In this document: one piece after another, positions 10,287 through 20,807 of the stretch
How positions within the stretch are numbered: position 1 is the stretch's first letter
How the letters are laid out: each line of letters begins with the position of its first letter
Assembly (NCBI GenBank): GCA_001599595.1
Contig: BCHH01000011.1
Span: forward strand, 765,894 to 829,893
Direction: 5' to 3'
Length of the DNA: 64,000 bases
DNA from: Beverwykella pulmonaria
Lineage: Eukaryota > Ascomycota > Dothideomycetes > Pleosporales > Melanommataceae
Notes under the pieces: generated by a model
Database searches by the model: none
The model's input: only the letters and a program-made list of their open reading frames with translations
What the model was told of the DNA's origin: nothing
Made by a program: the position numbers and the translations under genes

Positions 10287-11624
10287 CTACCTCTCCCCAT
10301 CCTGATCCCCAAAAGGGTAATTGAACTTGAGCAACGCATTCAGCCCGCCCACCCAATGGTCCTCCTCCCTCTCATCCAAGCCTTCGACCCCCCGCACAAT
10401 ACTCGGCACGCCGCCCCGCCACTCCCCCGTCTCGCTCTTGACCTCTTCGCCTAAAACCCGAACCTCCATGCCCACGCCTATCCCATCTGAGAGCCGCTTC
10501 CCGTCTATCGAGACCTCGACCTCGCGGCCGCGGTTTTTCCCGCCCAGCCTTAATGTGATTGGAGTTTCTGCAGGGAGCACAAGGGGCCTGAAGGAGAGCG
10601 AGCGCGGGCAGATGGGGGTTAGTAGCAGTGAGGGGACCAGCGGATGCACTATGGATCCGCCGCTGGAGAGCGAGTACGCTGTGGATCCCGTCGGCGAACT
10701 GATTATCATGCCGTCGGCCACAGCCTCGGTGAGGAAGCGCCCCCCGACGAAAACGTCTATGATTTTTAGGTGTGGAGACGAGCCCCGGTGCACGATTACT
10801 TCGTTGAGAGCGTAGGTGTCGCTGTTGTTGGGGTGGTTGAGGCACGTCCCATCCGGCCCGAAGACGCCGACCTTGAGGCGGTTGCGGAGGAGGATACGTG
10901 CGGTGCGGTTGCTGCCCATGGATTTGCCACGGATGTCGGCGTAGGAGAGGGGTATGTCGAGGGGGTCGGAGGTGGGGGTTGGCGGGGTTTCTGGGGGGTC
11001 AGTGGGGAAAGAGAGGTTGGCGTATGCGTCGGCTGCGCCGGACATGTAGACTTCTCTGAATGCGCGCTTGTATTCTTTGAACTTCCATTCGCCCAAAAAG
11101 CCTATTGTGCCCATGGCGAAACTGAGTATCGGCGGTACGGTCGCGGCGTGCGAGAACAAGCTCGAGGCCCGCAGGATGGTCCCATCGCCTCCCAGTGTGC
11201 AGACCAAGTCGGTTTTATCCGAAAGGAGCGTGGGAGTCGCGTTGCGCGTGGGCTCGTCATATGTGTATACGGGAAAGGGGAGCTGGTGGTGGATTTCGGA
11301 GGCCGAGGACGGCTCGAGGATGATGTTTATGGAGGGGTAATGAGAGGAGATGTGCGTGACGTATTCGATGAGGGACGATGTTATGCCCGGGGTGCGCTTC
11401 TTTTTCGATATGAAGACGTTGCGGGGTGGGGACGGCCATTGGAGCGAGAGGAGTGTGTTGGAGGGGCGCTGGATGTACGAGGGGGAGATGCGGTCGGGGA
11501 GCGAGGCGAGCGGCTTGATGAGAGCGAGGTAGGGTGTTGATGAGAAGTTCCGTCGCAGATGCTGTGGGTTGGAAGGAGAAACGGTCCGCCAGGGCAGGAC
11601 GCGTCGCTGGACCAGACAGTTCAT
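10287..11624 (-). CDS. NAD(H) kinase, Pos5-like, probably mitochondrial
   Basis: A 445-residue intronless frame. The NAD kinase nucleotide-binding motif G-G-D-G-T is at about residues 144-148, followed by the TIGFLG motif, an N-E-V-x-x-H-R-G segment, T-P-T-G-S-T-A-Y-S-like (S-P-T-G-S-T-A-Y), and the C-terminal G-G-L-N-x-L-L-K-F-N-x-P-F-G typical of yeast Pos5 relatives. The family phosphorylates NAD(H) to NADP(H); Pos5 supplies NADPH inside mitochondria. The chosen ATG at 11624 gives an N-terminus rich in Arg and Ser with few acids, as expected of a mitochondrial presequence. The frame stays open up to 11945, but that upstream part has a Lys-rich, low-quality composition, so I start at 11624. 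The T-run near 11747-11756 also argues for untranslated sequence there. It is divergent from the acyltransferase and convergent with bre1. Confidence 0.88.
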   Translation of the reverse strand: MNCLVQRRVLPWRTVSPSNPQHLRRNFSSTPYLALIKPLASLPDRISPSYIQRPSNTLLSLQWPSPPRNVFISKKKRTPGITSSLIEYVTHISSHYPSINIILEPSSASEIHHQLPFPVYTYDEPTRNATPTLLSDKTDLVCTLGGDGTILRASSLFSHAATVPPILSFAMGTIGFLGEWKFKEYKRAFREVYMSGAADAYANLSFPTDPPETPPTPTSDPLDIPLSYADIRGKSMGSNRTARILLRNRLKVGVFGPDGTCLNHPNNSDTYALNEVIVHRGSSPHLKIIDVFVGGRFLTEAVADGMIISSPTGSTAYSLSSGGSIVHPLVPSLLLTPICPRSLSFRPLVLPAETPITLRLGGKNRGREVEVSIDGKRLSDGIGVGMEVRVLGEEVKSETGEWRGGVPSIVRGVEGLDEREEDHWVGGLNALLKFNYPFGDQDGER

Positions 11625-12424
11625 CGTCGAGTTTGTGGGGTGGGCGTAGCGGAGGAGGAACCAGCGCCTAGTAAAGACGCCCCAAGCGAAGTTTGCAGGA
11701 TCTGCAAGACTATCTCTAGCAGAAGCAGCAAAACTTTTAGACTGTTTTTTTTTTTTAGACATCTTTCTACATCTTTCTAGATTGTTTACCTTACCTTCGT
11801 AACATGGGAGTGATGATTCGCGCAAGGCTTGAAACGGTGGCGGCAGCCATATGATATTGGGAGTGACAGGATCATGCATCATGTGGACCGTGGGTAGTTC
11901 GTTCTTGGTGGGCCAGTGGAGGGGAATACTCCAGAAGTAGGGCATTTACTTCATAGTGAAGACCCACTTCTCTTCAAAAGACGTGCAGGATGAATGCAAT
12001 TTATTTAATAGAAAATGTTTCCTGTGTTTTTGGAAGAGCTGCGGACAGGGCTTGGCAATTCAAGCTTTGTGTGTCCCGCTCATTCGTCCGGCGGGGCAAG
12101 GGTGCGTCCTGTGGGTAACAAATGGTGCCCGCCATGAGGTTCGCGGGTGCCTCGAGGGCGTCAGCTCAGGAAGCCACGACGGAGAAGATATGGGCTTCAC
12201 CTCGCAGGCTTCTTCCTCTCTGCCAGCACTCGCTCCCTCTCTATCGCTTCATGAAGACTCATACCGTCCATCTACGCCGCCCCTCGCCACATCCTCATTC
12301 CTATCCCTCTGAGTCTTAGCCCGCGCACCTGGACACGTTTCCCGGGCCCCGCGGGCACGCCTACGTCTCCCCGACCCGCTCTATTATTCCCTCTTCGAAT
12401 CCTGTCTCTGCCATCATTCACGCA
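11625..12424. promoter_or_regulatory. Divergent intergenic region, NAD kinase / acyltransferase
   Basis: 800 bp between two start codons. It holds a poly-T run at about 11747-11756 and C/T-rich stretches at 12210-12420 next to the acyltransferase start. No gene is supported. Confidence 0.5.
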
Positions 12425-13872
12425 ATGTCTACCACTATGACCACCGACGGTCTCAAACAGCGGCTTCCGCCCGCTTCCGTGTACCTACAAGAGACGAAAG
12501 AACAAGAGGGGAAGAAGACAGAAATGCAGCACCCAGGCGGCGCTGTCAAGCATAGCCCCTGGCAACAAGCCCTCCGCATGGCTCTGCTAGCTGTGTACTT
12601 TCACGGATGCTGTTTCTGGTGTGTAGCTCGCTACTGACGTAGTGTACAGAACGCTAACGCCATCCCTCAGTATCGCCGTATCCCAGTTTATGGGCTCCCC
12701 GCTGTATTTCTACAGCAAGGATTTGTACTATGCATGGATGGCCATGACGAAACAGCAGTTTGGGGTGGTGGCTACCACCATGACTTATTGGTGGGCGCCG
12801 GTGAAGATGAGGGTTAGTGGGGATGAGAGCGTACGGGGGCAGATGAGGAAGACCGAGGATGGTAGGCTGGAATGCGACTTCCCGGAGCGTATGGTACTGA
12901 TATCAAACCATATGGTAAGCCGCTCCCGCTTCGGGGCAGGCCAAAATGCTGACTGGAGCAGATATACACGGATTGGATATACCTCTGGTGGATCGCATAC
13001 ACGGCCAAGATGCACGGCCACATTTACATCATCTTGAAAGAGTCTATAAAGTACATCCCCATACTCGGTACCGGTATGATGTTTTACGGCTTCATATTTC
13101 TGTCCCGCAAGTGGGCCAAGGACAAGGACCGATTCCAGCATCGGCTGCGGAAACTGAGCAGTAGCCACGGCGGTCCGCTCTCAGGAACACAAACGCTTGA
13201 CCCGATGTGGCTGCTCATCTTCCCGGAGGGCACGAATCTGTCCTACAATGGGAGAGTGGCGAGTAAAAAGTGGGCGGATAAGACTGGCATTGAGGATTTG
13301 CGGCATTGTCTGCTGCCGCGGAGCACGGGGCTTCTATTTTGTCTGCAGGAGCTGGAGAAGACTGTGGACTGGGTGTATGACTGCACAGTCGCGTACGAAG
13401 GCGTTCCGTGAGTTTCTCTTCTTTTTTTTTGGATATTTTCTCTTGATATTGTGAACTGACTGGTGACAGGCGTGGAAAATACGGCCAAGATTTCTTCACC
13501 CTCCGCTCAAGCTACTGTCAAGGCCGACCTCCAAAGTCTGTCAGTATGCATTGGCGCCGCTTTTCGACTGCAGATATCCCCACGCACGACGAAAAGAAGT
13601 TCTCGGAATGGCTCCTCGCGCGCTGGAGAGAAAAAGATGATCTTCTGGAGCACTACGTAGCACACGGCGACTTCCCCGCGGATACAGGCACAACACCAGG
13701 CATTAACGGCGCAAAACCACTCCAAGGCGCTGGCATTATTGAGACGGACGTCAGGCCCCAAAAACCATGGGATTTCCTGGCTGTCATGATTCCACCGGCT
13801 GCTCTTGCATTGATGGTCAATGTCATTATGAAGTTTGTGAACATGGTATTGAGGATTTCGCACATCAAATGA
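12425..13872 (+). CDS. Membrane lysophospholipid acyltransferase (PlsC/LPLAT family, Cst26/LCLAT-like)
   Basis: Four exons: 12425-12618, 12671-12914, 12962-13407 and 13470-13872, giving 428 residues in continuous frame. The PlsC motif I is split by the second intron and reads N-H-M-x-Y-T-D-W-x-Y-L-W-W; the normal third residue in close relatives is Gln. Motif III F-P-E-G-T-N lies in exon 3. A hydrophobic segment is present near residue 50-75 and another near the C-terminus (about 395-420). In the family the H-x4-D pair transfers an acyl chain from acyl-CoA to a lysophospholipid in the ER, and the yeast relative Cst26/Psi1 places stearate on phosphatidylinositol. The exact acceptor cannot be read from sequence. 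Confidence 0.88.
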
Positions 13873-14454
13873 GTACTTGTGGTTCTTGCAGTTCTTGCAA
13901 TTAGACGGGGAGTCCGGATGAAGCATTCAAGACGGGCAAGACGGGCAAGACGAGTATTTGGGTATACTACTGACGGCTGTTGGATGAGCTTGGCGCCGGC
14001 TTCTGGATCTCAACTCGGCTCATTCACTTGATGACAACGAGGCATTTGGGCAGAGGCGTTTCGGGGCTGTGTAGATGGGTGCATGTCCATGGGATCTGTT
14101 TGCATTCTTTTTGTTTTGTTTGGACGAGCACGAGGCTTTATACCCTATTGATGAGTCTGCAATTTCCTTCCTCTAGATTTGAGCATTGCAACTAGGTAAG
14201 AGTGTTTCATAAATCATCCATACTCTAAGTTTTTTCTCCCTTCCCGTTTTCCTTCCTATGCAAGGTCCTTTTGCAGGTTGCTCAATCTGGTAATTCGGAA
14301 GCGAATTCGCGTTTTTATTCTCTGTCGGACAGCCTGCCACACGTGTGCACCTCTACTTTCTCATATTTCTCCAATCACAAAGAGGCACGAGCAACACCAA
14401 GAAAGCTCATAACTACGTGCCTTGGCGGTGCGGCAAACACAATATGGATGACGC
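13873..14454. other. Intergenic stretch between the acyltransferase and the transposon
   Basis: About 580 bp, no gene seen. It has a three-copy GACGGGCAAGA-like direct repeat at about 13930-13955. The last 8 bp (14447-14454, GATGACGC) form the left target duplication of the transposon. Confidence 0.6.
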
Positions 14455-17400
14455 CATCGTTCCCAATAGTCGGTCCGACTGTTAGTTACTGTTACTAACA
14501 GTCGGATTCCTGGGCAGTCGGTCAGTAAGGGGACCCCCCTCCGTAACCGACTGATGGATGAGGCTGTAGTTACTGCAGTAACTGCCCTATACAGACTTTT
14601 TATTGGTGTTGAGGCTGGAGATGAGACCTGCCAAGGGCGCCGGTGATAAGCTGTGGAGATTTGATGCCGGATTCGTCAAATCTCCATAATAAACTCAACT
14701 CTCTCCCCTGGTCACAGCCCGACACCCTTCAATATGAGGTCCTTCTTGACGTCCCAGAATCATATGCCTCGCCACCCAACGTCGTCGTTGTCGTCGTCGT
14801 TGTTGGCCGGCCCTAGTACTCAAGCCTTGACCACCCACTTTGCGTCGTCCCGCCGTTTCAAGAAGGCAAGGGCGACCTCGCCAACGCCCTCTATATCCTC
14901 CTCCATTGTTTTGTCAGGCCCAACACCCTCAACGCCTAAGGCTCCAGCCAAGTCGCTCTTAAAGGCCTTCCCCCACAAAGTGGGCCAGAACAACAGTGTT
15001 AAGTTCCTAGTGGACTGGGGCAATATACACTACGCTAGCAAGCTCCTGCTTGCATTGCGGGTAGGATATTAGGTGTGGGACCTGCGCCAGGTCTCTGGCA
15101 AGGCCAAGGCGTTGAATATTTGGTGTTACGGCGCAGACCTAGTTTATATTAACGCTGTTGGCAAGCACACAAGGCTCTAGCTCTGTAAGACCTGCCACCT
15201 AAAGGAGTTAACAACAGCTTGCAAAGCTGTTAATTCCACTGCACACATTGCCACCCATCTCTAGAAGGAGCACTCTGTTAGTGTTGTAAATAGCTAGCTA
15301 TTCCTAACAGAACAACTAGGGCTGCTAGATCTATAGGTAGCGTTGCAAGCAGCAGGTAGTGCTTTTAGGGGGAGCTATACGCTATAGCAGGAGACGTTGT
15401 TGTTAAGAGCATATGTGGACTAGATTATACTTTAAGACGTGAGTTTCAACTCAGCTACCTTAGCTAAAGTCCAGAGTCTTATTGCGTGGAATTGACTTGA
15501 TCTTCTTAAAGCTCTACTATTATTAACAACTACCCTTTCTAGCTATGTAGTAGATAGTTTAAAAGCGCGCAAAGTAGAGATTTAATTAATACTAAATTTA
15601 GCTGTTAGCAAGGTAGCGTTGAGCGTGGATATATAGACTTCACCTAACCACTTTTTATTTCTAGCAGTAGTTGCTTACTTTGTTAGTATGCTAAGCTCTT
15701 GCGTGTTGTCCCTGTAAATTACTGTAAACTAACAACTTATAGATCTTAACAACTAACCCTAGGATTTGCTTATTAGCTTTAAGAACCTCCTTGGGGACCA
15801 TACAGGCGCTAATTAGGCTATTGCTATTCTCTCTATTATTAACAGCTACAATATTGCCACTAAGTTTAGCTGCTTTGTAGGCGACAACACAACAAACAAT
15901 AACACTAAGCTTATCACAGGCCTTAACCTCCACCCTAACATTTCTATCACCTTTAAACACTGTATACGCTGCGCAGGCCATATAATTAACCTTGTTGTTA
16001 AGGCCCTAATATATAGTAATAGCGTTAACAAGTTTAAAGAAGAGTTAGCTTAGGCTGCGCCCTAGGATTAGTTTTAACTGTACAGAAAGCATAGGGTTGT
16101 TAGGAAGCTGCACAACTTTGTTAACACTGTCCTTGCGTCCTACAAACGCTAACAGCTGTTCAAGACTATACAAACTAAGCTAAGTAACAAGGACCCTCTC
16201 TAGCAATTTAGCAGTCTCTATTTAATACAGGATGGCAGGATTAGGTGGCACTTAGTATATCACATGCTCTTACATTGTTATAAGCTTTGAGACCTAATCT
16301 CTAGGTTCACGCGTTAGTAGAGAGCCCTGTTAGACACTAATAACATTAATAATAGTAATAAGGTTAATAAGGAGGACTAGGAGGAGCTAGACTACAATCT
16401 ATTAACTAACGCCCTCTCTAACAACAAGTAGGATAAGGTTAAAGAGCTCACCAACTTCCTTAAGCCCTTCTATTAGATAACTCTAAGACTTAAGGGCAAC
16501 GTTAGCACCTCTAGGTACAGAAGTCTCTAGCAGACACTTGTTAACTTGCAACACCTTTAGCAGAGACTCTACAAAGTTAAGGACGCTATCACCTACAAGT
16601 CTAATAAATCCTATATTAAAAGCGCTACTAAGTTTGCCATACAGAAGCTTACATTATATTTTGTTAAGCTTGTAATAGACTAGCCGTCCTCACCTTACTG
16701 CGTCGCGACAGCTCTTAACCTGCAGCTTTAGCTACTCTAGTTTTAAAGGCAGTAGTTAGCTTACCTAGCTTGGTACAAGAAAGCTGAGAGATCCTTAAAA
16801 GACGTCTTTTAACGCTATGTTGATGCAGAGGAGGAGGAGGTAGTTAAGCTTAACGCCTCCGCCCTCTATTGTCGCAAGACTCCAGGTAGCAAATATTATA
16901 ACAAGAAGTTTGAGGAGACTATAGCTGTTAACCTCTACCTACAGACTAGCTCTTAGGCCCACAAGAAGGCCTAGACGTTAAACAAGCTTACAACGTATTT
17001 TAACAATATACGTGGAGACCTCCTTGTTGCTTAGGACAAGGACCTAATTTACAGAGACCNTATAACTTAGTAGCATTACNTAGGTAAGAAGCAGTACCCT
17101 ATTTTGTACAAAGTCACCCTTAATTATTTATCTATACCTGCCACCTCTTGTAAGTGTGAGAGGTGCTTTAGCAAAGCACGGAGGACTATATTAATAGATA
17201 GAAACCTCCTTTCGCCAGCTACAATTAAGGCATTACAACTCCAACGCAATTGGATACAAAACAAGGCTGTTAGGAGTGAGCTAAACAAGCTTACATCTCA
17301 CATCTCCGCCAGAGGGATATTTGAGGATATGGACGACAATTCGGGGTTTACGACTCCAGTTACTCCAGTAACTACCCCCTTCAGTTACGGAGCTATTGAG

Positions 17401-17533
17401 TAGTAAGCCGTTACGGCAGCCCCCAGTTACGGTACCCTCCCGTCCCCCCATCAGTCGGTCGGTCGGGCGAGACGTTTAGTTACGGCTTCAAATTTATACA
17501 AAAGTTACTAGTAACCGACTGTTGGAAACGATG
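14455..17533 (+). mobile_element. hAT-family DNA transposon, complete ends, inactivated
   Basis: The element is 3079 bp. It is flanked by a perfect 8-bp duplication, GATGACGC, at 14447-14454 and 17534-17541; an 8-bp target duplication is the hallmark of hAT elements. Terminal inverted repeats of 20 bp are CATCGTTCCCAATAGTCGGT at 14455-14474 and the inverse of 17514-17533, with two mismatches, both transitions. Subterminal regions carry many copies of AGTCGG/CCGACT and GTTACT-like words, as hAT ends do. One long transposase frame fills the interior. Two undetermined bases (N) lie at 17060 and 17080. Confidence 0.93.
14734..17403 (+). pseudogene. hAT transposase with many in-frame nonsense codons
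   Basis: From the ATG at 14734 to the TAG ending at 17403 one frame of 890 codons can be followed without any frameshift. It is open at 14734-15072 and 17104-17403, but in between it is broken by dozens of stops, nearly all TAG with some TAA. Identified parts in order: a BED-type zinc finger (C-x2-C ... H-x-x-x-x-x-H, about 15180-15265), the catalytic-domain segment with D-N-x-x-N-N near 15880, the R-C-A-G-H-I-x-N-L motif near 15970, and the C-terminal hAT dimerisation region with Y-P-I-L, L-S-I-P-A-T-S and E-R-x-F-S near 17095-17175. Stops fall where Trp or Gln is expected, for example a double TAG at the family's W-W position near 17069. This fits C-to-T change at CpA, that is, RIP. No active product is expected. 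Confidence 0.9.
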
Positions 17534-17541
17534 GATGACGC

Positions 17542-17763
17542 GCGCATATTGAGATGGGCGAAATGATAGTAAGTGGGCATTTTACCGGCGGAAAGAGTCA
17601 GATGGCGTAATTCCAGGGCAGAGGATCGCATCGTTCAAAACGCAACAGAAGCTATGAAAAGGATTAAAGCCCCGCGTTCCTGGATTCTCTCACCTCGTCG
17701 TTGAGTCTACTTCTTTCGGGGTCTCGTTGTGGTTAGGATTTGGAATTGAAATTGGCTTTCGAG
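17542..17763. promoter_or_regulatory. Upstream region of the GMC oxidoreductase
   Basis: About 220 bp between the right target duplication and the oxidoreductase start. The transposon therefore sits close to, and may alter, this promoter. Confidence 0.45.
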
Positions 17764-19660
17764 ATGCTATTTCCAACTCGTTGGGGTGGCTGCGCTGCGC
17801 TCCTCGCGGTCACTGCCGCCTTCACTGTAGTAGAAGCGCAATTGGATCCTCTCCTCAATCGAACATACGACTACATTATCGTCGGCGGCGGAACAAGCGG
17901 CCTCACCGTTGCAGACCGCCTTTCTGAGAGTGGAAAAAGTGCCTCTTCCCACCACACTCCCATACCCTCCCCGAACTAACTTTACCCCAGGATCCGTCCT
18001 CGTAATCGACTATGGTTATCTAGACGACGACCCCTCGGTCCTGCTCCCCTCGGAGGCCCTCAAAGTGCACCCTGACAAAATGTACAACATTACATCGCTT
18101 CCTATTCCTGGGCTGAACAATCGAGTCACCAGGGCTGCGGCGGGCGCAATTGTAGGTGGCGGCTCTGCCGTAAACGGGATGTTCTTCGACCGCGGCTCCG
18201 CAACGGACTATGATGCTTGGGAGGCCCTCGGAAACTCGGGCTGGGGCTGGAAAGACCTGCTTCCGTATTTCAAGAAGAGCGTTACGTTCACCCCGCCGAG
18301 TCTTGAGGTTGCGGCCAAATATAATTATACGTGGGATGTGGAGAGTGCCTACGGTGTGAATGGGCCGATCCAGGCCTCGTATCCGCCGTTTGCGTGGCCC
18401 GGAATTGGAGCCGTGTGGCAGGCATGGAAAGAGCTTGGGGCAGTGAAACAGGTCGAAGGTGCGGGGGGGAAGGCCTACGATACGTTCCATGCGCCGAGTG
18501 CACTGGATCCAGTGTCGAGAACGAGGAGTTATGCAAGGACAACGCATTATGATCCGGTTAGGAATCGCACGAATCTGCATCTGCTCACTGGGTACCGGGT
18601 TACGGAGATACGGTTTGTCTCGAATTTGCGTGCTGTAGGCGTCAATGTGGTCAAAAGAGGGGGGAATGGTGAGAAGGTAGCAGTCCAAGCGCAGCGCGAG
18701 ACTATCCTTGCGGCGGGTGCGCTGTGGACGCCATGGTTGCTGCAGAGAAGCGGATTGGGACCGAGGAGCGTGCTGGAAGCTGCGGGAATAGAGGTGCGGA
18801 GGGATATGCCAGGCGTAGGCGCGAATTTCCAAGACCATCCTATGGGCGGCGCGAGTTGGAAGTTCACAAACGATGTGTTCCCGAATCCGGGACAGTTGCT
18901 CACCAACGCGACTTTCTACGCCGAAGCACTCGCTGAGTACCAGGCCCGTCGAACAGGCCCACTTACTATCGCGCGCAGTAACCAGGCGGGTTTCTTGCCC
19001 CTCAGCACCGTAGACCCGGAGTATCAATCCCTCATCGCGGCTCTGCTTGCTCAAAACGCGTCCGCGTATCTCCCAGCAACATACGACAGGAATCTAACCG
19101 CTGGGTACGCGGCCCAGCTCAAGCTCACCGCTTCTCTGCTTGCAAGGAACGATTTTGCAGCCTTCGAATTCGCGTTTAGTGGCACACCGTTGAGTGGAGG
19201 TGCATTGACACACCCCCTCTCCAGAGGCACAGTGGGCATTAATGTGACGGATCCGGGGAATGTACCCGTCGTGGATTACAGGACGTTTTCGAATCCGATT
19301 GACCTCTCCCTCGCCATCTCCGCCCTGCGCTTCGTGCGCAGATTCAACGCCCAGTCCTCTCTCTCCTCTTTATCCCCCATCGAAGTCGCGCCCGGCCTCA
19401 ATGTAACGACCGACGCGGATATCGAGGCTGCTCTCCGCTCCTCTCTGTTTGCTCCGAGCTTCGCGAACCCGTGCGGCACGGCGTCGATGTTGCCCGAGGA
19501 GTTTGGCGGCGTGGTGAGGCCTGATTTGAGAGTTTGGCAAACGAGGAGGTTGAGCGTCGTGGATGCGAGCGTGATTCCGTTCATTCCTGGGAGTCACTTG
19601 AGTACGACGGTTTATGCGGTTGCTGAAAGGGCGGCCGATTTGATTAAAGACAGGGACTGA
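17764..19660 (+). CDS. Secreted GMC-family FAD oxidoreductase (aryl-alcohol oxidase / choline dehydrogenase-like)
   Basis: Two exons, 17764-17938 and 17991-19660, coding 614 residues. The first 25 residues form a signal peptide (hydrophobic core AALLAVTAAFTVV, then EA before QLDP). The ADP-binding motif D-Y-I-I-V-G-G-G-T-S-G is at about residues 37-47. The GMC signature G-G-G-S-A-V-N-G-M-x-x-x-R follows near 130, and the second signature G-A-L-x-T-P-x-L-L-x-x-S-G-L-G (here with W) near 305. In the C-terminal domain the usual H-P-x-G-T motif reads N-P-C-G-T, so residue 551 is Asn where the family has its first catalytic His; the second His is present at 594. An in-frame upstream ATG at 17740 would add eight residues ahead of the signal peptide and is less likely. 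Members oxidise alcohols or sugars and make H2O2, or act as dehydrogenases; the substrate is not readable here. Confidence 0.88.
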
Positions 19661-20807
19661 TGAGGAGGAAGGAAGGCGGGGAAGTAGTGGACATGGTTCA
19701 TGTGGTCACTCCGAAGGAGATTCAGTCCTACTGGCAGATAGGGTATAGCTTAGTAGGCAAAGTTAAAAATGTTTTTCCCCTTACTAAGCAGACTGGCTTG
19801 CATTTCTCCGTTGTTCTCATTGGAAGTGACGATGAAAGTGGTTTACTAGAGAGGAGTGGTCGTAAGGGATCCGTCCATGGACACTAAAAGCTGGCATGGC
19901 AGAAACCTGTTCTCTCCATCAGCGTCTGTGGGCTCGAAGACCTACCATCCTTCTTCAGCCTTCCACGGTCATTCCATTACCAACTCTTAAGAAAAGGTGC
20001 GATACCCACAACACCACACCGCTCCATAGTGCTATCCCAGCTAGGCATGATGCCCACCCTCTATTTGAAATGCCCGTGGATCTCCACCTGCATAAACCCC
20101 GGGTCGACGATTAGTGACTCAAGGGCGGACGAAAGCACCTCAACACCACGACAAAACCCCAAATTCCGTGATGGAATACGTCACTTGTGCCTTGCGCACG
20201 GATTTTGCTTGTTAAGACCTTGCTGCGGCCGATTTTTAATCATACCGCAGGCTAGGCTGGAAGAGGAAAGTGAGGTGGTCCGTGTGCAGAGCCGGAGATG
20301 TGTGATTGGCCACTGCCATGGTGAGTAATCCCGTCGTCTTTGGTGACTGGCCGTAAAACGTTATGGTTCATCAACGCCTGCACACGTGAAACGAGGATGC
20401 GTGCCGCGGATGAAAGACGGCGGGCCAATCTACCATGCTCGCTTCGCAAGATTATGTAGGGGCCCCATTAGTCAACGCCGAGAAATGCAGTGGCTGCTTT
20501 GTGAGCTGCATGCTTACTTAGGAATTCCTTGGCAGAGAGGTGCTATCTCGCATAGCTCGTTAACGTTATGGCGGGTGAAGGAGTTTAGGTGGAGGAGGGG
20601 GAGGGAGGAAGGGAGGGGGGACATAAAGGTAGCTCTGTATCTGCCTTTCTCGAGGCTATCATCAACTCATTCTACTTCTTCTACTCTTCCCCACTTGAGC
20701 ATTATCACTTGCATAATACCTTCCCAGCTCCCATCAAAGAACATAATTCCATCCCCTATCGTCCCCTATCGGACAAAAACTTCTCTTTACTGTCTCTGTC
20801 CTTCACC
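19661..20807. promoter_or_regulatory. Intergenic region upstream of the DHA1 transporter
   Basis: About 1.15 kb with no supported gene. A purine-rich stretch (about 20575-20625) followed by a C/T-rich stretch (20640-20790) lies immediately upstream of the transporter start and looks like a leader region. Confidence 0.5.

Noticed and set aside
10770..11540. A 256-codon plus-strand frame opposite the NAD kinase
   Set aside because: It overlaps the conserved kinase core on the other strand and shows Gly/Arg/Val bias typical of shadow frames.
14734..17403. TAG as a reassigned sense codon (alternative genetic code)
   Set aside because: All neighbouring genes use TAG as a stop or avoid it normally, and only the transposon contains internal TAG. 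Mutation by RIP explains it better.
18020..19054. A 344-codon open frame on the minus strand inside the GMC oxidoreductase
   Set aside because: It is the mirror of a GC-biased real coding exon, is Arg/Pro-rich and has no recognisable motif.
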